From the NCBI GenBank assembly GCA_003342815.1, contig PTEX01000049.1, forward strand, positions 2,532,620-2,596,619: a stretch of DNA of 64,000 nucleotides, read 5' to 3'. The position numbers and the translations under genes were made by a program. Below, one piece after another: positions 1 to 8,400 of this stretch. This stretch comes from Eudromia elegans. Taxonomy: Eukaryota; Chordata; Aves; Tinamiformes; Tinamidae. Each line of letters starts with the position of its first letter. Position 1 is the first letter of the stretch. The notes beneath the pieces were generated by a model. The model saw only the letters and a list, made by a program, of their open reading frames with translations. It searched no databases and was not told the DNA's origin.

Positions 1-97
1 GGGGGGGGAGGGAGCAGCGAAAGGAGTGAAATTATTGAAAAAAAAGGCGAATTTAGAGCGGTCCCGCAGCCGGCGCCTGACGGGGCGCGTTGAGGGC

Positions 98-119
98 TGG
101 GTCTTTGCGGGCGAGATGA
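98..119 (+). ncRNA. MIR193A: mature miR-193a-5p
   Basis: The 22-nt 5' arm begins TGGGTCTTTG and ends GAGATGA. It matches the human 5p product from memory. Its seed is GGGTCTT. The arm product is less abundant than 3p in many tissues but is a recognised miRNA. Confidence 0.93.
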
Positions 120-134
120 GAGGTTCGTGTCTTC

Positions 135-156
135 AACTGGCCTACAAAGTCCCAGT
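135..156 (+). ncRNA. MIR193A: mature miR-193a-3p
   Basis: The 22-nt 3' arm begins AACTGGCCTA and ends CCCAGT. Its seed is ACTGGCC, which is shared with miR-193b. This is the main guide strand of the family. The match to human is complete as far as I recall. Confidence 0.95.
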
Positions 157-210
157 CCTCGGCGCCCGGACCCGCCGCGGCCGAAGGGCCGGGACCCCCG
201 CCCCGGGACA

Positions 211-226
211 CCCCCCCCCCCCCCCC
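211..226 (+). repeat. poly-C tract (16 C)
   Basis: An uninterrupted run of 16 C lies 55 bases past the miR-193a-3p arm. On the opposite strand it is a G run that could take part in quadruplex structures. Its length may be polymorphic or a sequencing error, as is common for homopolymers in CpG islands. Confidence 0.85.
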
Positions 227-269
227 GCAGGGCCCCGCACGTCCCCCGCTGGCTTCGCTTTCGGAGCGC

Positions 270-1076
270 ACCCGGCCTCTCCGTGTCCGTTTATTTATTT
301 GTTGTTGACATAAGTGCTGTCCCTAGTGCACGGCCTGGCCTGGCCCCTGGGGATCCCCCCTTATCACCTCCGCCTGGGCAGGCTGCGGCGCGCGGGGCGT
401 CGCGTGCCTGTTTTCAGTCGCGATATTTAGCACGTATGTACGAGGATGTGAGTGTGCATCGCTGTGGATGGTGCGCTCGTGGCCGTGTCGTTGCTTGCTG
501 AGGTCTGATATTGGCTTTGTGGGGAGGGTCTGTGTAAGTTTTGCTCGTGTAGGGTGTTTTTCTTACCACTTGTGCGGTTGAGGATATTGAGGTGGCCTAA
601 GGGACGCGGACAAGTGGCAACAGTGTCCTCTGGAGCATCCAACAAGCTGGGAAATGAGGCTCCCCGATGGGTTTGTGGGGCCGCTGGTGCTGGAGGAGGG
701 CGCGGGCGCTCCAGCCCAACGCTCCAGCCCGCGGGCTGTTGCAACCCTGTCTTCTGTCCTGTCTCTGCAGTTTGCCCGTTAAAGCAGCAATTCGTGTTTA
801 CTCAGCGTTTTGCAACTTGGAGAGGTTTGCAAGGGGTATTGCGGGTCTACCTGCTCGCTGCTTTCCCTCCACACCTTCCAGCTCGCTCTATGCAGACGGT
901 TGTGCGGGACCGTGAGCACCTGCAGCTCCAAACCGTGTCTGGGTGTCCGGCCCTGTCTCTATCGGAGCCGCTTCCCGCGTGTGTCCCGGAGCGCGGGAGC
1001 TCTGGCTGGTGTCTGTTCACTTTATAAACTTGCTCTGTAGTGCTGGGAACTCACCTTGAAAGCAAATTTTAAGGGA
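270..1076. other. no gene seen; presumed pri-miRNA body
   Basis: The sequence is GC-moderate and T/G-rich. It holds frames of up to about 157 codons that run through several shifts of composition without splice signals or protein similarity I recognise. If the cluster is one transcript, this lies within it. I see no second hairpin of miRNA type. Confidence 0.5.
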
Positions 1077-1077
1077 G

Positions 1078-1078
<1 letters not shown>

Positions 1079-1136
<58 letters not shown>
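1079..1136 (+). repeat. (ATT)n microsatellite, about 18 copies
   Basis: An uninterrupted trinucleotide repeat occupies 1081-1134 with slight extension on both sides. On the minus strand it reads as polyisoleucine, which explains a chance frame there. It lies between the two miRNA hairpins and is likely length-polymorphic. Confidence 0.97.
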
Positions 1137-1137
<1 letters not shown>

Positions 1138-1377
1138 TTTGCCAATTTCTTCTCCCCATCTGCCTGCCTTTTTTTTTTCCCCTCTCCTGGAAAATTCTTG
1201 TCTAGAGGCCACAAAAAGCACAAGTGTGTGGAAGTCGGGAGAAAAGGCAAAATCCCGACTGATGCCCTTTTGGGAGAGAAAGCAGTCGGGGAAAGTTCAC
1301 ATCCCTCTGCTCCCGGCAGGTCTTTAGCTTCTAATGAAATTAATCTGCAGTGAAATCGCAGCAATCTGATCCCAATC

Positions 1378-1562
1378 ATCTGCCCCGGAGCTGGCCGGAG
1401 CGCTGGGGGCACCGGCGCGGAGCCGGAGACGCCGACACCCGGTGGTGGGAAGGGGCCCGGAGCAGATCCCGGCCCCGGCGGCTCCGGCAGCCGCTCGGGG
1501 CGGTTCGCGCCGCCTTTCCCGGCTCGCGCGCTCGGAGCAGCCGCCGGGCGAAACCGGAGTTT
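1378..1562. promoter_or_regulatory. CpG island
   Basis: A dense CpG cluster begins at CCCCGGAGCTGG and runs through GGCGCGGAGCC, GCGCCGCC and CTCGCGCGCTCGG. It could be an internal promoter or regulatory CpG island of the miRNA transcript. No TATA box or first exon is evident, so the role is inferred from composition only. Confidence 0.45.
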
Positions 1563-2019
1563 TCCCTTTCTTGGGAGCCCTTCTGGTTTGCGGTTTGCTC
1601 TGCAGGCTGGGCAAACTGCTGGGCTCGGCCTTTGCCAGATTTATCACAATCTGAAGCATTTTCTGCCTGCGATAATTGCTTTCTTCCTCCGGTGGAGTAA
1701 CTTTGGCAGATTTTCCCCCTGCCACCACCCCCTCCACACTTGATATAACTATACCTATAGCTATACAGCGTACTCGGGGCTGGCTCTAATGTTGTGACAT
1801 GGGTGCCCCAGTAAAAACTTGGTTTCTTTAGCAAGCGAATGCTCAGGATTTTGCAGCCATCAGGACTTGCTAAATACGTTCCTCAGAACTTCCCCCGGTC
1901 TCTTTCTTTCTTTCCTTTGCCAAGGTGCGTGGTGCTGTTTGCCAAGGTGGAAGGACACGTTTTTTACCCCGCGCCACCTTCACCTGCCCGGGCTCTTCGC
2001 GTGATGCGGTTGTTTTTAG

Positions 2020-2860
2020 CCGCTCGGGCTCTGCTGCCCGGCTTGCTGCCCGGAGCTGGGTGCGTTTTGCTCCATCCCGCTGCGTTTCCAGCGGTTGTTC
2101 GGGTTGTTGCTGCACGCTCGGGGCGGACGGGCCCCTATCGGCTCGCGACACCCGCGCTGGCCTCGGCACCTGCATTACCCCGTCCCTCGGCCGTGCTCCG
2201 GCTGGGATCTCGTGTCCCGAGAACCTCTTCCTGGGTTGTTTTGCCCGGTCCTGGCCCGCGGCGGCACTTTGGAGGAGGCAGCTGGGGACGAGCGCCCAGG
2301 TTCCTGCTCCGCAGCTTTCCCTGTGCCGGGGCTGCAGCCTCCGCGCCCCGAACGGGGCTGTTTCGCTTTCCCGTCGGGCTCCCTCGCTGCTCTCGTGCGC
2401 GGAGCTGCGCGCTCCTGGCTGGCTTGGCAGGGCCCGCTCCGGGCGCCCTCTTTATCGGGGCTCTCCGGGGAAGTTTATTACGCCGCCGGAGTGGCATTCG
2501 CAGCCTCCTACCCAAGCGGGTAAATACTTGGCAGCTTCTCCTGCTGCCGCAAAAAAAAAGGGCCGTATTTTATCTGCGATAAGGCCTGGAAGAAAGCGAG
2601 CTTAAGGGCGACGGTCCCCTTGCCAGGCTGGGCACCGGCCGTGGTGGCACCGGGGGGCCGTGGGCTGGCACTGCCCTCCTTGGGGCTTGTGTCCTGTTCC
2701 CAGCCCCGCTGCCGCATCGAGAGCCTGGAGCATTCTCCATGTGCCGCTTGGCAGCCGCAGTTCCCTCCGGGCCGCTCGGGTTTGGGACGGGACTCGGCGG
2801 GGCCCGTGCCCTGTGCGGAGCACCAGCGGGGCGGGCTCGGAGACGCAAGGAATAGAGCCT
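2020..2860. promoter_or_regulatory. CpG-rich region between the miRNA hairpins
   Basis: Many CpG dinucleotides occur throughout, with strong clusters at 2120-2290 and 2340-2500. Open frames of up to about 249 codons on both strands result from the low stop density of GC-rich DNA. Internal islands in a pri-miRNA locus can be alternative promoters that transcribe the downstream hairpin separately. That remains inference here. A short poly-A tract (2551-2559) interrupts the island. Confidence 0.4.
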
Positions 2861-2981
2861 GGCAGGCTCGGAAACACAGGGAATAGAACCCGTCAGGCTT
2901 GGCGACGTGAGGAATAGAGCCCGGCAGGCTCGGAGATGCAGGGAATAGAGCCCGGCAGGCTCGGAGATGCAGGGAATAGAG
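2835..2981 (+). repeat. 31-bp minisatellite, about 4.7 copies
   Basis: The core AATAGAGCC recurs at 2851, 2882, 2913, 2944 and 2975, with exact 31-base spacing. Each unit continues with GGCAGGCTCGG and a variable AGATGCAGG end. The first copies have several substitutions, while the last two are nearly identical, which indicates recent duplication at the right end. Because 31 is not a multiple of 3, the unit is read in shifting frames. On the minus strand this yields the repetitive frames seen there, so no protein is implied. Confidence 0.95.
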
Positions 2982-3274
2982 GAGCAGCTCTGGAGCACCA
3001 GGCTCTGCCAGCCACAGCTCCCGGCTCCGGCACCTTCCTGGTAAACCGGCTGTGGCGATCGGCTCCGTGCTGCAGAGCTGGGGCCTGTGCGAAGAGTCTG
3101 GTGGGAAAATGCCGATGATTTTGGAAAGAGGGATGTGGCGCCCGCACAGGCAGGGTTTGGGCTCGCTGATGCTGCTTTGGTGCGTTACAAACGGGAGAGT
3201 TTCCTTGGCTCTTCTTTCACGAGGGTGTTTTATCCGTGAAGGATGCCGTAAAAGCAACTTGCAGGGGCTCAGTT

Positions 3275-3770
3275 ATATTTAAAGGATTAATTTTTATTGC
3301 CATATTGACTTCACCAAATTTATTTTTATTACCAAAACATTTGGTATAATTGGGACTTTGTCTGTTAATTTGGAGGGGAATATTTCAGGAGAGGGGGAGA
3401 CTGTCCCGTGCAAAGGCAGCAGTTGTGCAGAATGAAGCTGAAGGATGGTTAATCCTGGAGCAGCTCACCCGGGTTAGGTGCATTTGTTTTAGACCATAAA
3501 ACTGAACAATTAATCTAATTAGTGGAAAACTTAGATATTTATGGTATCTTTTTTTTTTTTTCCAATATCATTGTGGATTATTTAGCAATAGTAAGTGCTA
3601 TTTTATGTATTACGTCTTTAATATAGTGGGAGTGTTTGTTTGACAAGTTATCTTCTGAGCCTGAAAGAGGGCTCGAATCCAGGTTTTATAAATAACTTAT
3701 ATTAATCTTTTCAAAACAATTGCACCGCAAAACAGAATTCAGCTGCACGACTGTAGCCGAATTGCTTAAA
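3275..3770. promoter_or_regulatory. AT-rich block, candidate conserved non-coding element
   Basis: Composition drops abruptly from CpG-rich to AT-rich. Homeodomain-type cores cluster here (TTAATTTTTATT, ATTAATCTAATTAG, GGATTATTTAG), with a T-run at 3549-3561. No canonical polyadenylation signal is present in the + orientation. Such islands of AT-rich sequence inside a GC-rich locus are typical of conserved enhancers, but conservation cannot be tested here. Confidence 0.3.
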
Positions 3771-3889
3771 CCGGAGTTAGGAAAGAGCTGTTAACATCTG
3801 ACCCAGACACACCAGGAGAGGGGCGGAATCTCCGGCCCTCTCGGGAGTCTCTGCGTTGTGACTCCGAGCACTGAGGTTGGGCTTGGCTT

Positions 3890-4075
3890 ACTCGGAGCCC
3901 CGGCCTTGGTTTAATTCCTGTATCGGCGGCCACCAAAGGCAGCGCGGGACGGTGAGCGCGCGTCCTCCTCCGGCAGCGTTTCTTCGCGGGCGTCTCTGCA
4001 AACGCAGCAATGAACTTGAGCCCTTGGAGTTCCCAGCGGCGCGGACCCGTCGCGAGCGGCTGCAGGCAGGGCTGG
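3890..4075. promoter_or_regulatory. small CpG cluster
   Basis: CpG-dense sequence (GGTGAGCGCGCGTCC, TTCTTCGCGGGCG, GCGGCGCGGACCCGTCGCGAGC) is flanked by CpG-poor DNA. No exon or core promoter motif is visible. It may be another internal regulatory island. Confidence 0.3.
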
Positions 4076-4079
4076 CGGT

Positions 4080-5630
4080 TCACGATGGAGCTGTAATAGC
4101 TCCACAGAGCAAGGAGAAGGCCTATGACCCAGCCTGGGGTGTTATGGGATAGTCACATAAAGGTTTTGGATGTTTTTATAGATAGCTTTACTTTTATGTT
4201 AAGATATTACTGTCCTAAAGTGTAGTTTTAACTCCTATCAGAGGTTTTGAAGTAAGTCTTTAAATATAAATTGGGATTGCAGGTTGTCCCCATCCCAGAA
4301 TGAATTTTCACCTCTGCAAGGAGGACGAGGCTTGCCCATCACTAAGGGAACGTCTCCCTCCTGTCCCACATATCCCTCCTGTGTCTCCGTAAGCCACCGA
4401 CCACGTCCCGCTTGGCGCTAGCCCAGGATTAGTCCCGTGCTCTGCACTCCAGTGACTGGAAGTGATTTTTGGTCCCCAGCAGCCAAAGCTGCAGCCCGTC
4501 TGGCTTCAGTTTTAGTGAAGTTCCCCAAAATGTCGCTGTTGTGGATGGGCTTTTGAGGGCAAAGAGCAGCGCTGACCTGGCCACGGGGCAGGGAAAGAGC
4601 CGAGAAGTGAGACGGAGCCCGGAGATGGGTCGGCCGAGCTGCAGTCCGTGCAGACACTCCTTGGAGGGCCTGGGCTGCCTAAGATGGAGCTGGACCTAAA
4701 AGCAGGATCATTTCCCTAGGACAGTGAAACTGTGTCCAGCAGCCCCCTGCCCAGAAAAGCCCTTCAAAGTTACTGGGGTGCTGCAAGACTGAGAGGAGGG
4801 GGGAAAGGAGTCACATCGGGGCTCCCAGGCCTACAAGTTGTGCAAGGCCATGCAGCGAGCACGGGGCCAGGCAAATAGGGCACCTAATAACAGACTTTGT
4901 TTTATTTTTCTATGGAAGATTTTATTGCATTCTGCACAAAAAAAGGCTGCAAAGTTAGAACAAAAAGGCAGGATTTCAGCGGCTGTTGGCAGGGCTGGGA
5001 GGTGCCTCCCGTTACTGCTAGCAGGAGTCTGCGTGACTGCCCGGAGCCAATGGGCCCTTGGTGCCTGTGTTCCTGTGATGATGATGATGATGGTTATGAG
5101 GAGGAGGAGGCTGTGAGGTGCCACGTAACGCGTGCCACATTCCTGCTCCTGCCTCTGTAGGTGCTTCGGAGCAAGTCAACCAAGACCCCAGCGACGTCTG
5201 GGGTCTGGGAACGGGTCCCGAAGCGTTTGCTGGGCAGCAGCGTGGGGCTGCCCCACGCTCGGCTGCGCTGCTGTAGCCAGAGCCTGCACCACTGGTGTTC
5301 ACTGCACTGCTCCTGCTCTGTCTTTATTACTCTACTGCTGTGGTTTGGGCTTTAAGCTGCAAGTGATGTAAGGGTGAGAACCACAGCCTGTGTTTTGGAA
5401 TTAATTTGGGGTACAGGACTTGCTTTCATGTGACCCTCCCCTTGGACTTGAGCCCTGGAAGAACTTGCAAGTGGCTCCATCAAAATCCAGGTTACCTCCA
5501 AATTAAAAGGATGGGCTGTGATTGCCGAGAGGACTTGGGAAAGAGAGGACAGGCGCTAAAAATCCCTGGCCAAGCAGTTTCTTGGTCGTAAACCTCAAAT
5601 CCTGTAGGTCGCCTTTAGAGAAATGACTGG
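4080..5630. other. no gene seen; GAT and GAG short repeats
   Basis: The stretch is mixed-composition intergenic or pri-miRNA sequence. A short (GAT)n run near 5076-5092 is followed by (GAG)n near 5098-5110. ATTAAA at about 5504 and CATAAA at about 4154 are weak polyadenylation variants on the + strand. Neither has a convincing GU-rich element after it. I see no hairpin of miRNA quality. Confidence 0.45.
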
Positions 5631-5846
5631 AGCCGAGCGCCGCTGAGAAGCCCCTGGGGCTGGTGGCACGAGCTTGCCAGCTCTCAGCTGGGGAGTGGCC
5701 CCTCTCCAGCGGCACCGGGCACCAGCACCGCTCCGATTCCCGGCCCTGGGTGGGCGTCTGACCGGGCGCCGCGGGCACCCCTGGAGCCGGCGCCGTCCCT
5801 GCCCCGCCGGGGACCCGGAGGGGACCGAGCGGCAGCAAGAAAAATG

Positions 5847-5868
5847 AGGGACTTTCAGGGGCAGCTGT
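5847..5868 (+). ncRNA. MIR365B: mature miR-365b-5p
   Basis: The 22-nt 5' arm begins AGGGACTTTC and ends CAGCTGT. It matches the human 365b 5p arm from memory. This arm is the part that differs between the two mir-365 paralogues. Confidence 0.92.
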
Positions 5869-5886
5869 GTTTTACTAACCCAGTCA

Positions 5887-5908
5887 TAATGCCCCTAAAA
5901 ATCCTTAT
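5887..5908 (+). ncRNA. MIR365B: mature miR-365-3p
   Basis: The 22-nt 3' arm begins TAATGCCCCT and ends TCCTTAT. Its seed is AATGCCC. It is the guide strand, identical in both vertebrate mir-365 paralogues as I recall. Confidence 0.95.
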
Positions 5909-5994
5909 TGTTCTTGCAATGGTCGACTGTGTCCCGGCGCGCGGCGGCCTCGCAGGTAAGCGCTGCAAAGGCACCGAGCGGTGTGCGGGGATCG

Positions 5995-7065
5995 GGGCCA
6001 AAAAGGGAGGAAAGAACCAAATGAAGCAGGGCTGGGCACCCCCTGCTCCCAAGCAGCCTCCCTGAACGCTGAGCGCTTGCAGACACAAGGGCCTAATCTT
6101 GCCCATGTCCCTGCTCGGGGCCCTCCATGCGCCCGCGCTGGCTTTAGAAATCGCTTTCCTCAGATTCCACGCTGCAATGCGTGTAAGGAATAGCATGTGT
6201 AGATGTCATTTGTTGAACAGAACCACAGTTTCACTCATCAACCATTTCTGCTTTACCTATCCACTACGCCAGTCGATCAGAAATGTGTGTATTTTTCTCC
6301 TGTGCTTCACCCCTCGTTTTTACCTCTGTTTTCCTGGGGTTTGTGGTTCTGCAGCAGCTTCTCTCGCTCGTGCTTGCTCTGCCCAGGAGTTTTTCAACTG
6401 CTGTTCTTAAAGTTTAATGCTTTGCAAAGGAGAAGTGGCTGGCACCCCAAGGGGCACCAGTTAAGGTACAGTATGAGCCCAAAGTGCTGCAGGACTGAGC
6501 ACGCACCGGGAGTCACCCTGTGGTGGCTGCAGGACAGGCCCTAAAACCCACTCGTCGCCCGGGGCGCTGCGAGCAGAGGGGCCGAGCGAGAGGGGCCTGT
6601 GTCGTGACCTGGGTCCTCCTCACCCAGCAGGATGAGCCCCGCGCCGCTCGTGGGGCTGCTGCTGCTCCAGGACCTGCCCTTGTGCTTGGGCTGCCTCTTA
6701 CTTTGGAGCTGGCCTCGTCCTGGGATGTCCTCGACCTTCTGCTCCTCTCCACGAGCACCTCCTCGTCTAGGGGCTTCCCCGGTCTCCACCATTTGCGGAA
6801 ACAAGATGGGAAGAGTTGAATGTTTTCTTCGCCAAAAACACGTGGATGGAGTTAGTTGGATTTGTTTTGGTTTGGATATTTGCCCAAGTGCCTGGACACA
6901 ACTGCCTTGACTGCTATGGGGCTGCAGAGCAAAACCTGCCAGAGTGGAGTATTTGTGCCGAACAGGAAGATCTGCAATGGACTCTTGTAACTTTATTATT
7001 TTTTCCCACGTGTTTCTGTGTTAGTTTTTATCTTTAGTGTCTGCATCGTCCTGGAGGTATTTATA
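5995..7065. other. no gene seen; presumed 3' part of the pri-miRNA
   Basis: Mixed-composition sequence without exon signals that I trust. A T-rich part (6200-6420) and a CpG-moderate part (6540-6660) alternate. If the cluster is transcribed through to 7.1 kb, this is its 3' tail, which is normally degraded after Drosha cleavage. Confidence 0.4.
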
Positions 7066-7071
7066 TGCCAA

Positions 7072-7077
7072 AATAAA
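7072..7077 (+). terminator. candidate polyadenylation signal for the pri-miRNA
   Basis: This AATAAA is the first canonical signal I find downstream of mir-365 on the + strand. I find none between the two hairpins. A TGTA element lies at 6986-6989, 83 bases upstream, and the following 50 bases contain GTGTAG and GGTGTCG as possible GU-rich downstream elements. The expected cleavage site is about 7090-7105. Supported by motifs only. Confidence 0.35.
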
Positions 7078-7598
7078 GAGTGTAGCTCGGCAGTGCTGCC
7101 GTGAGCCTCGCTGGTGTCGCCTCCGTCCCGAGGAGGAGGGATCCACCTCTGGAACTGGACGTCGGTGGGAGCGACGAGACCCCCTGCGGATGGAGCTTCT
7201 CCTTGTGGGCGCTGGCATTTTGGCTGCTGTAAATGCCCGCTGCGCTGTCCCCTGCCCAGGGACCCTGCGCTCGTGTGTCCTACTGCAGCTTGTCCAGCCT
7301 CTGTCTGGGGACTTGCACCTCTGGGTGTCTTTTCTGAAAGGCCAGTGTCATTTTGCACCTCCAACCTGGCTGGGAAAAATGCAGAAATAGCCGAGCTAAC
7401 AGCGTTTTGTGAAGTCCACCCAGGCCCTGAAGTTTTTCTTTTTTTTTGGGGAGTTACTCTCAGCTGGTGGCAGCAGCTTCTCATGCACTTGGGCATCCCC
7501 TTAATGTCCTTTGGTCTGTCCTCTCTGTTACATGTTAAGTAGTATATGCATTAAAATAGAACCTGCTAAAACAGAACCCACTAAACAAAGTACCCTGG

Positions 7599-7622
7599 TG
7601 TGTGCACATATATATGCACACA
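7599..7622. repeat. short inverted repeat around an AT core
   Basis: Arms TGTGTGCA (7599-7606) and TGCACACA (7615-7622) flank an 8-base CATATATA spacer. It is probably a decayed purine-pyrimidine simple repeat that could form a cruciform or Z-DNA. No function is implied. Confidence 0.8.
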
Positions 7623-8378
7623 CAAATACACTTATTTCCCTGGAAAATGGCCCAAAGCGGCTGGCCAGCATCAGAGCCGCCCTTGGCATTGCTCATGGCT
7701 GGGTCACGGTGCTCCAGCAGCCCGCAAAGACTGAACGAGAGGCAGCTCGGGGTGAGATCCCCACCGGGGGAAGGAGTAAAGACACCCACGTTGCTCTTCA
7801 AGCACAAGCAAGTCCATCAATGTCTGTCAAGCACCGGGGTCCTGGCGGCCGCGGGCCAGGGGACCTTCTCTCCACTGCCCTGTAACTTTATCAGCTGCTT
7901 TCTGTGCGCAGCTCCTGTCCAGAGCAATTTCATGTGGCCCATTCAATCAAACAGAAAGGCTACGTCAGCCACATGATGGGAATGAAACCAGCACAGGAAA
8001 TACATTTTTGCAGGCGAATTTGTTGCCTTCTTTCACGGGAGCCCTTTGGTGCTTTGCTGCCATTGCTGATGAATAGCTGCTTCACGGAGGAAACACGGCT
8101 ATTAGGGCAAACGTAACTTTCTCTGCAGCTTAAGCACTGAATTTATTGGGAGGCCGGGGAAATGCAGGCTGTCGAGATTCCTTTAGTCTTAGCACGTTGT
8201 TGCTGTGTTTTGTCTGTTTCATGGGCCTGGAATTGGCTGTTTAAATGAGGGAACTTCTGCAGGAGTCGGTGGGAAGGGGGCGGGTTGGGCAACCTCTGCA
8301 AGAGCCGGAGCCCCTCCTGGTGCCCAGTTTGTCCTGCCTAAAGGGAAAAAAACATAAAAAAGAATAAAATTGAGTAGA

Positions 8379-8400
8379 ATTAAATTAAATTAAATTAAAT
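8379..8400 (+). repeat. (TAAAT)n short tandem repeat
   Basis: Four full TAAAT units (8381-8400) follow an A-rich stretch (8346-8370). This resembles the decayed A-rich tail of an old retroelement, but I recognise no element body upstream. Confidence 0.85.

Larger units (their letters stand above)
83..166 (+). ncRNA. MIR193A: mir-193a microRNA precursor hairpin
   Basis: This stem-loop gives rise to miR-193a, which represses target mRNAs through Argonaute in the cytoplasm after Drosha and Dicer processing. The 5' arm (98-119) pairs with the 3' arm (135-156) along almost the whole stem: the CTGGG and CTTTG blocks of the 5' arm face CAAAG and CCCAG of the 3' arm, with few mismatches. The loop of about 15 nt (120-134) contains a TGT motif. 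Both arms match human miR-193a-5p and -3p from memory. The 3' arm has CCTACAAAG rather than the CCCTCAAAG of miR-193b, which fixes the paralogue. A CNNC element (172-175) sits about 16-19 nt beyond the 3p end, where SRSF3 assists Drosha. mir-365 lies 5.7 kb downstream on the same strand. Hairpin ends are approximate. Confidence 0.97.
1..270. promoter_or_regulatory. CpG island around mir-193a
   Basis: The DNA is very GC-rich with frequent CpG, for example at 56-115 and 155-250. The mir-193a hairpin lies inside it. The window starts in a run of eight G. Vertebrate mir-193a lies in or beside a CpG island that is subject to methylation silencing in cancer cells. Here the island is cut by the window edge, so its full length and the transcription start are not visible. 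Confidence 0.6.
5833..5921 (+). ncRNA. MIR365B: mir-365 microRNA precursor hairpin (365b / 365-2 type)
   Basis: This stem-loop produces miR-365. The base of the stem pairs GCAAGAA (5835-5841) with TTCTTGC (5911-5917). The 5p arm (5847-5868) then faces the 3p arm (5887-5908) across an 18-nt loop (5869-5886), with TGTG at the apical junction. The 5p arm reads GGGACTTTCAGGGGCAGC. This is the 365b form; 365a has TTTTGGGGGCAG. That choice agrees with the miR-193a partner upstream. A CNNC element (CGAC, 5924-5927) lies 16-19 nt past the 3p end. The family acts as a post-transcriptional repressor and is co-expressed with miR-193. A short open frame that starts on the 5p arm is a chance overlap. Confidence 0.97.
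5640..5990. promoter_or_regulatory. CpG island around mir-365
   Basis: CpG density is high at 5690-5830 (CACCGCTCCGATTCCCGG, CGCCGCGGGCACC) and again at 5930-5990. The AT-rich mir-365 hairpin sits in the gap between the two parts. The island could mark a promoter used for mir-365 alone, or it could be a general feature of the locus. Confidence 0.45.

Noticed and set aside
26-313. Frames of 70-125 codons across mir-193a on both strands
   Set aside because: They result from the GC-rich hairpin and CpG island; there is no ATG in good context or protein family.
1839-2582. A 247-codon + frame
   Set aside because: Composition follows GC-rich DNA (A, R, P, L, S bias), other frames are open as well, and no domain or splice site supports it.
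2508-3257. A 249-codon minus-strand frame with repetitive residues
   Set aside because: The repetitive part is the 31-bp minisatellite read in shifting phase; the rest is CpG-rich DNA with few stops.
5844-6065. A 73-codon frame whose start reads like a signal peptide and then reaches a GTAAG donor-like site
   Set aside because: It lies on the mir-365 hairpin; the hydrophobic residues come from the conserved 3p arm and its flank. RNA structure explains the sequence.
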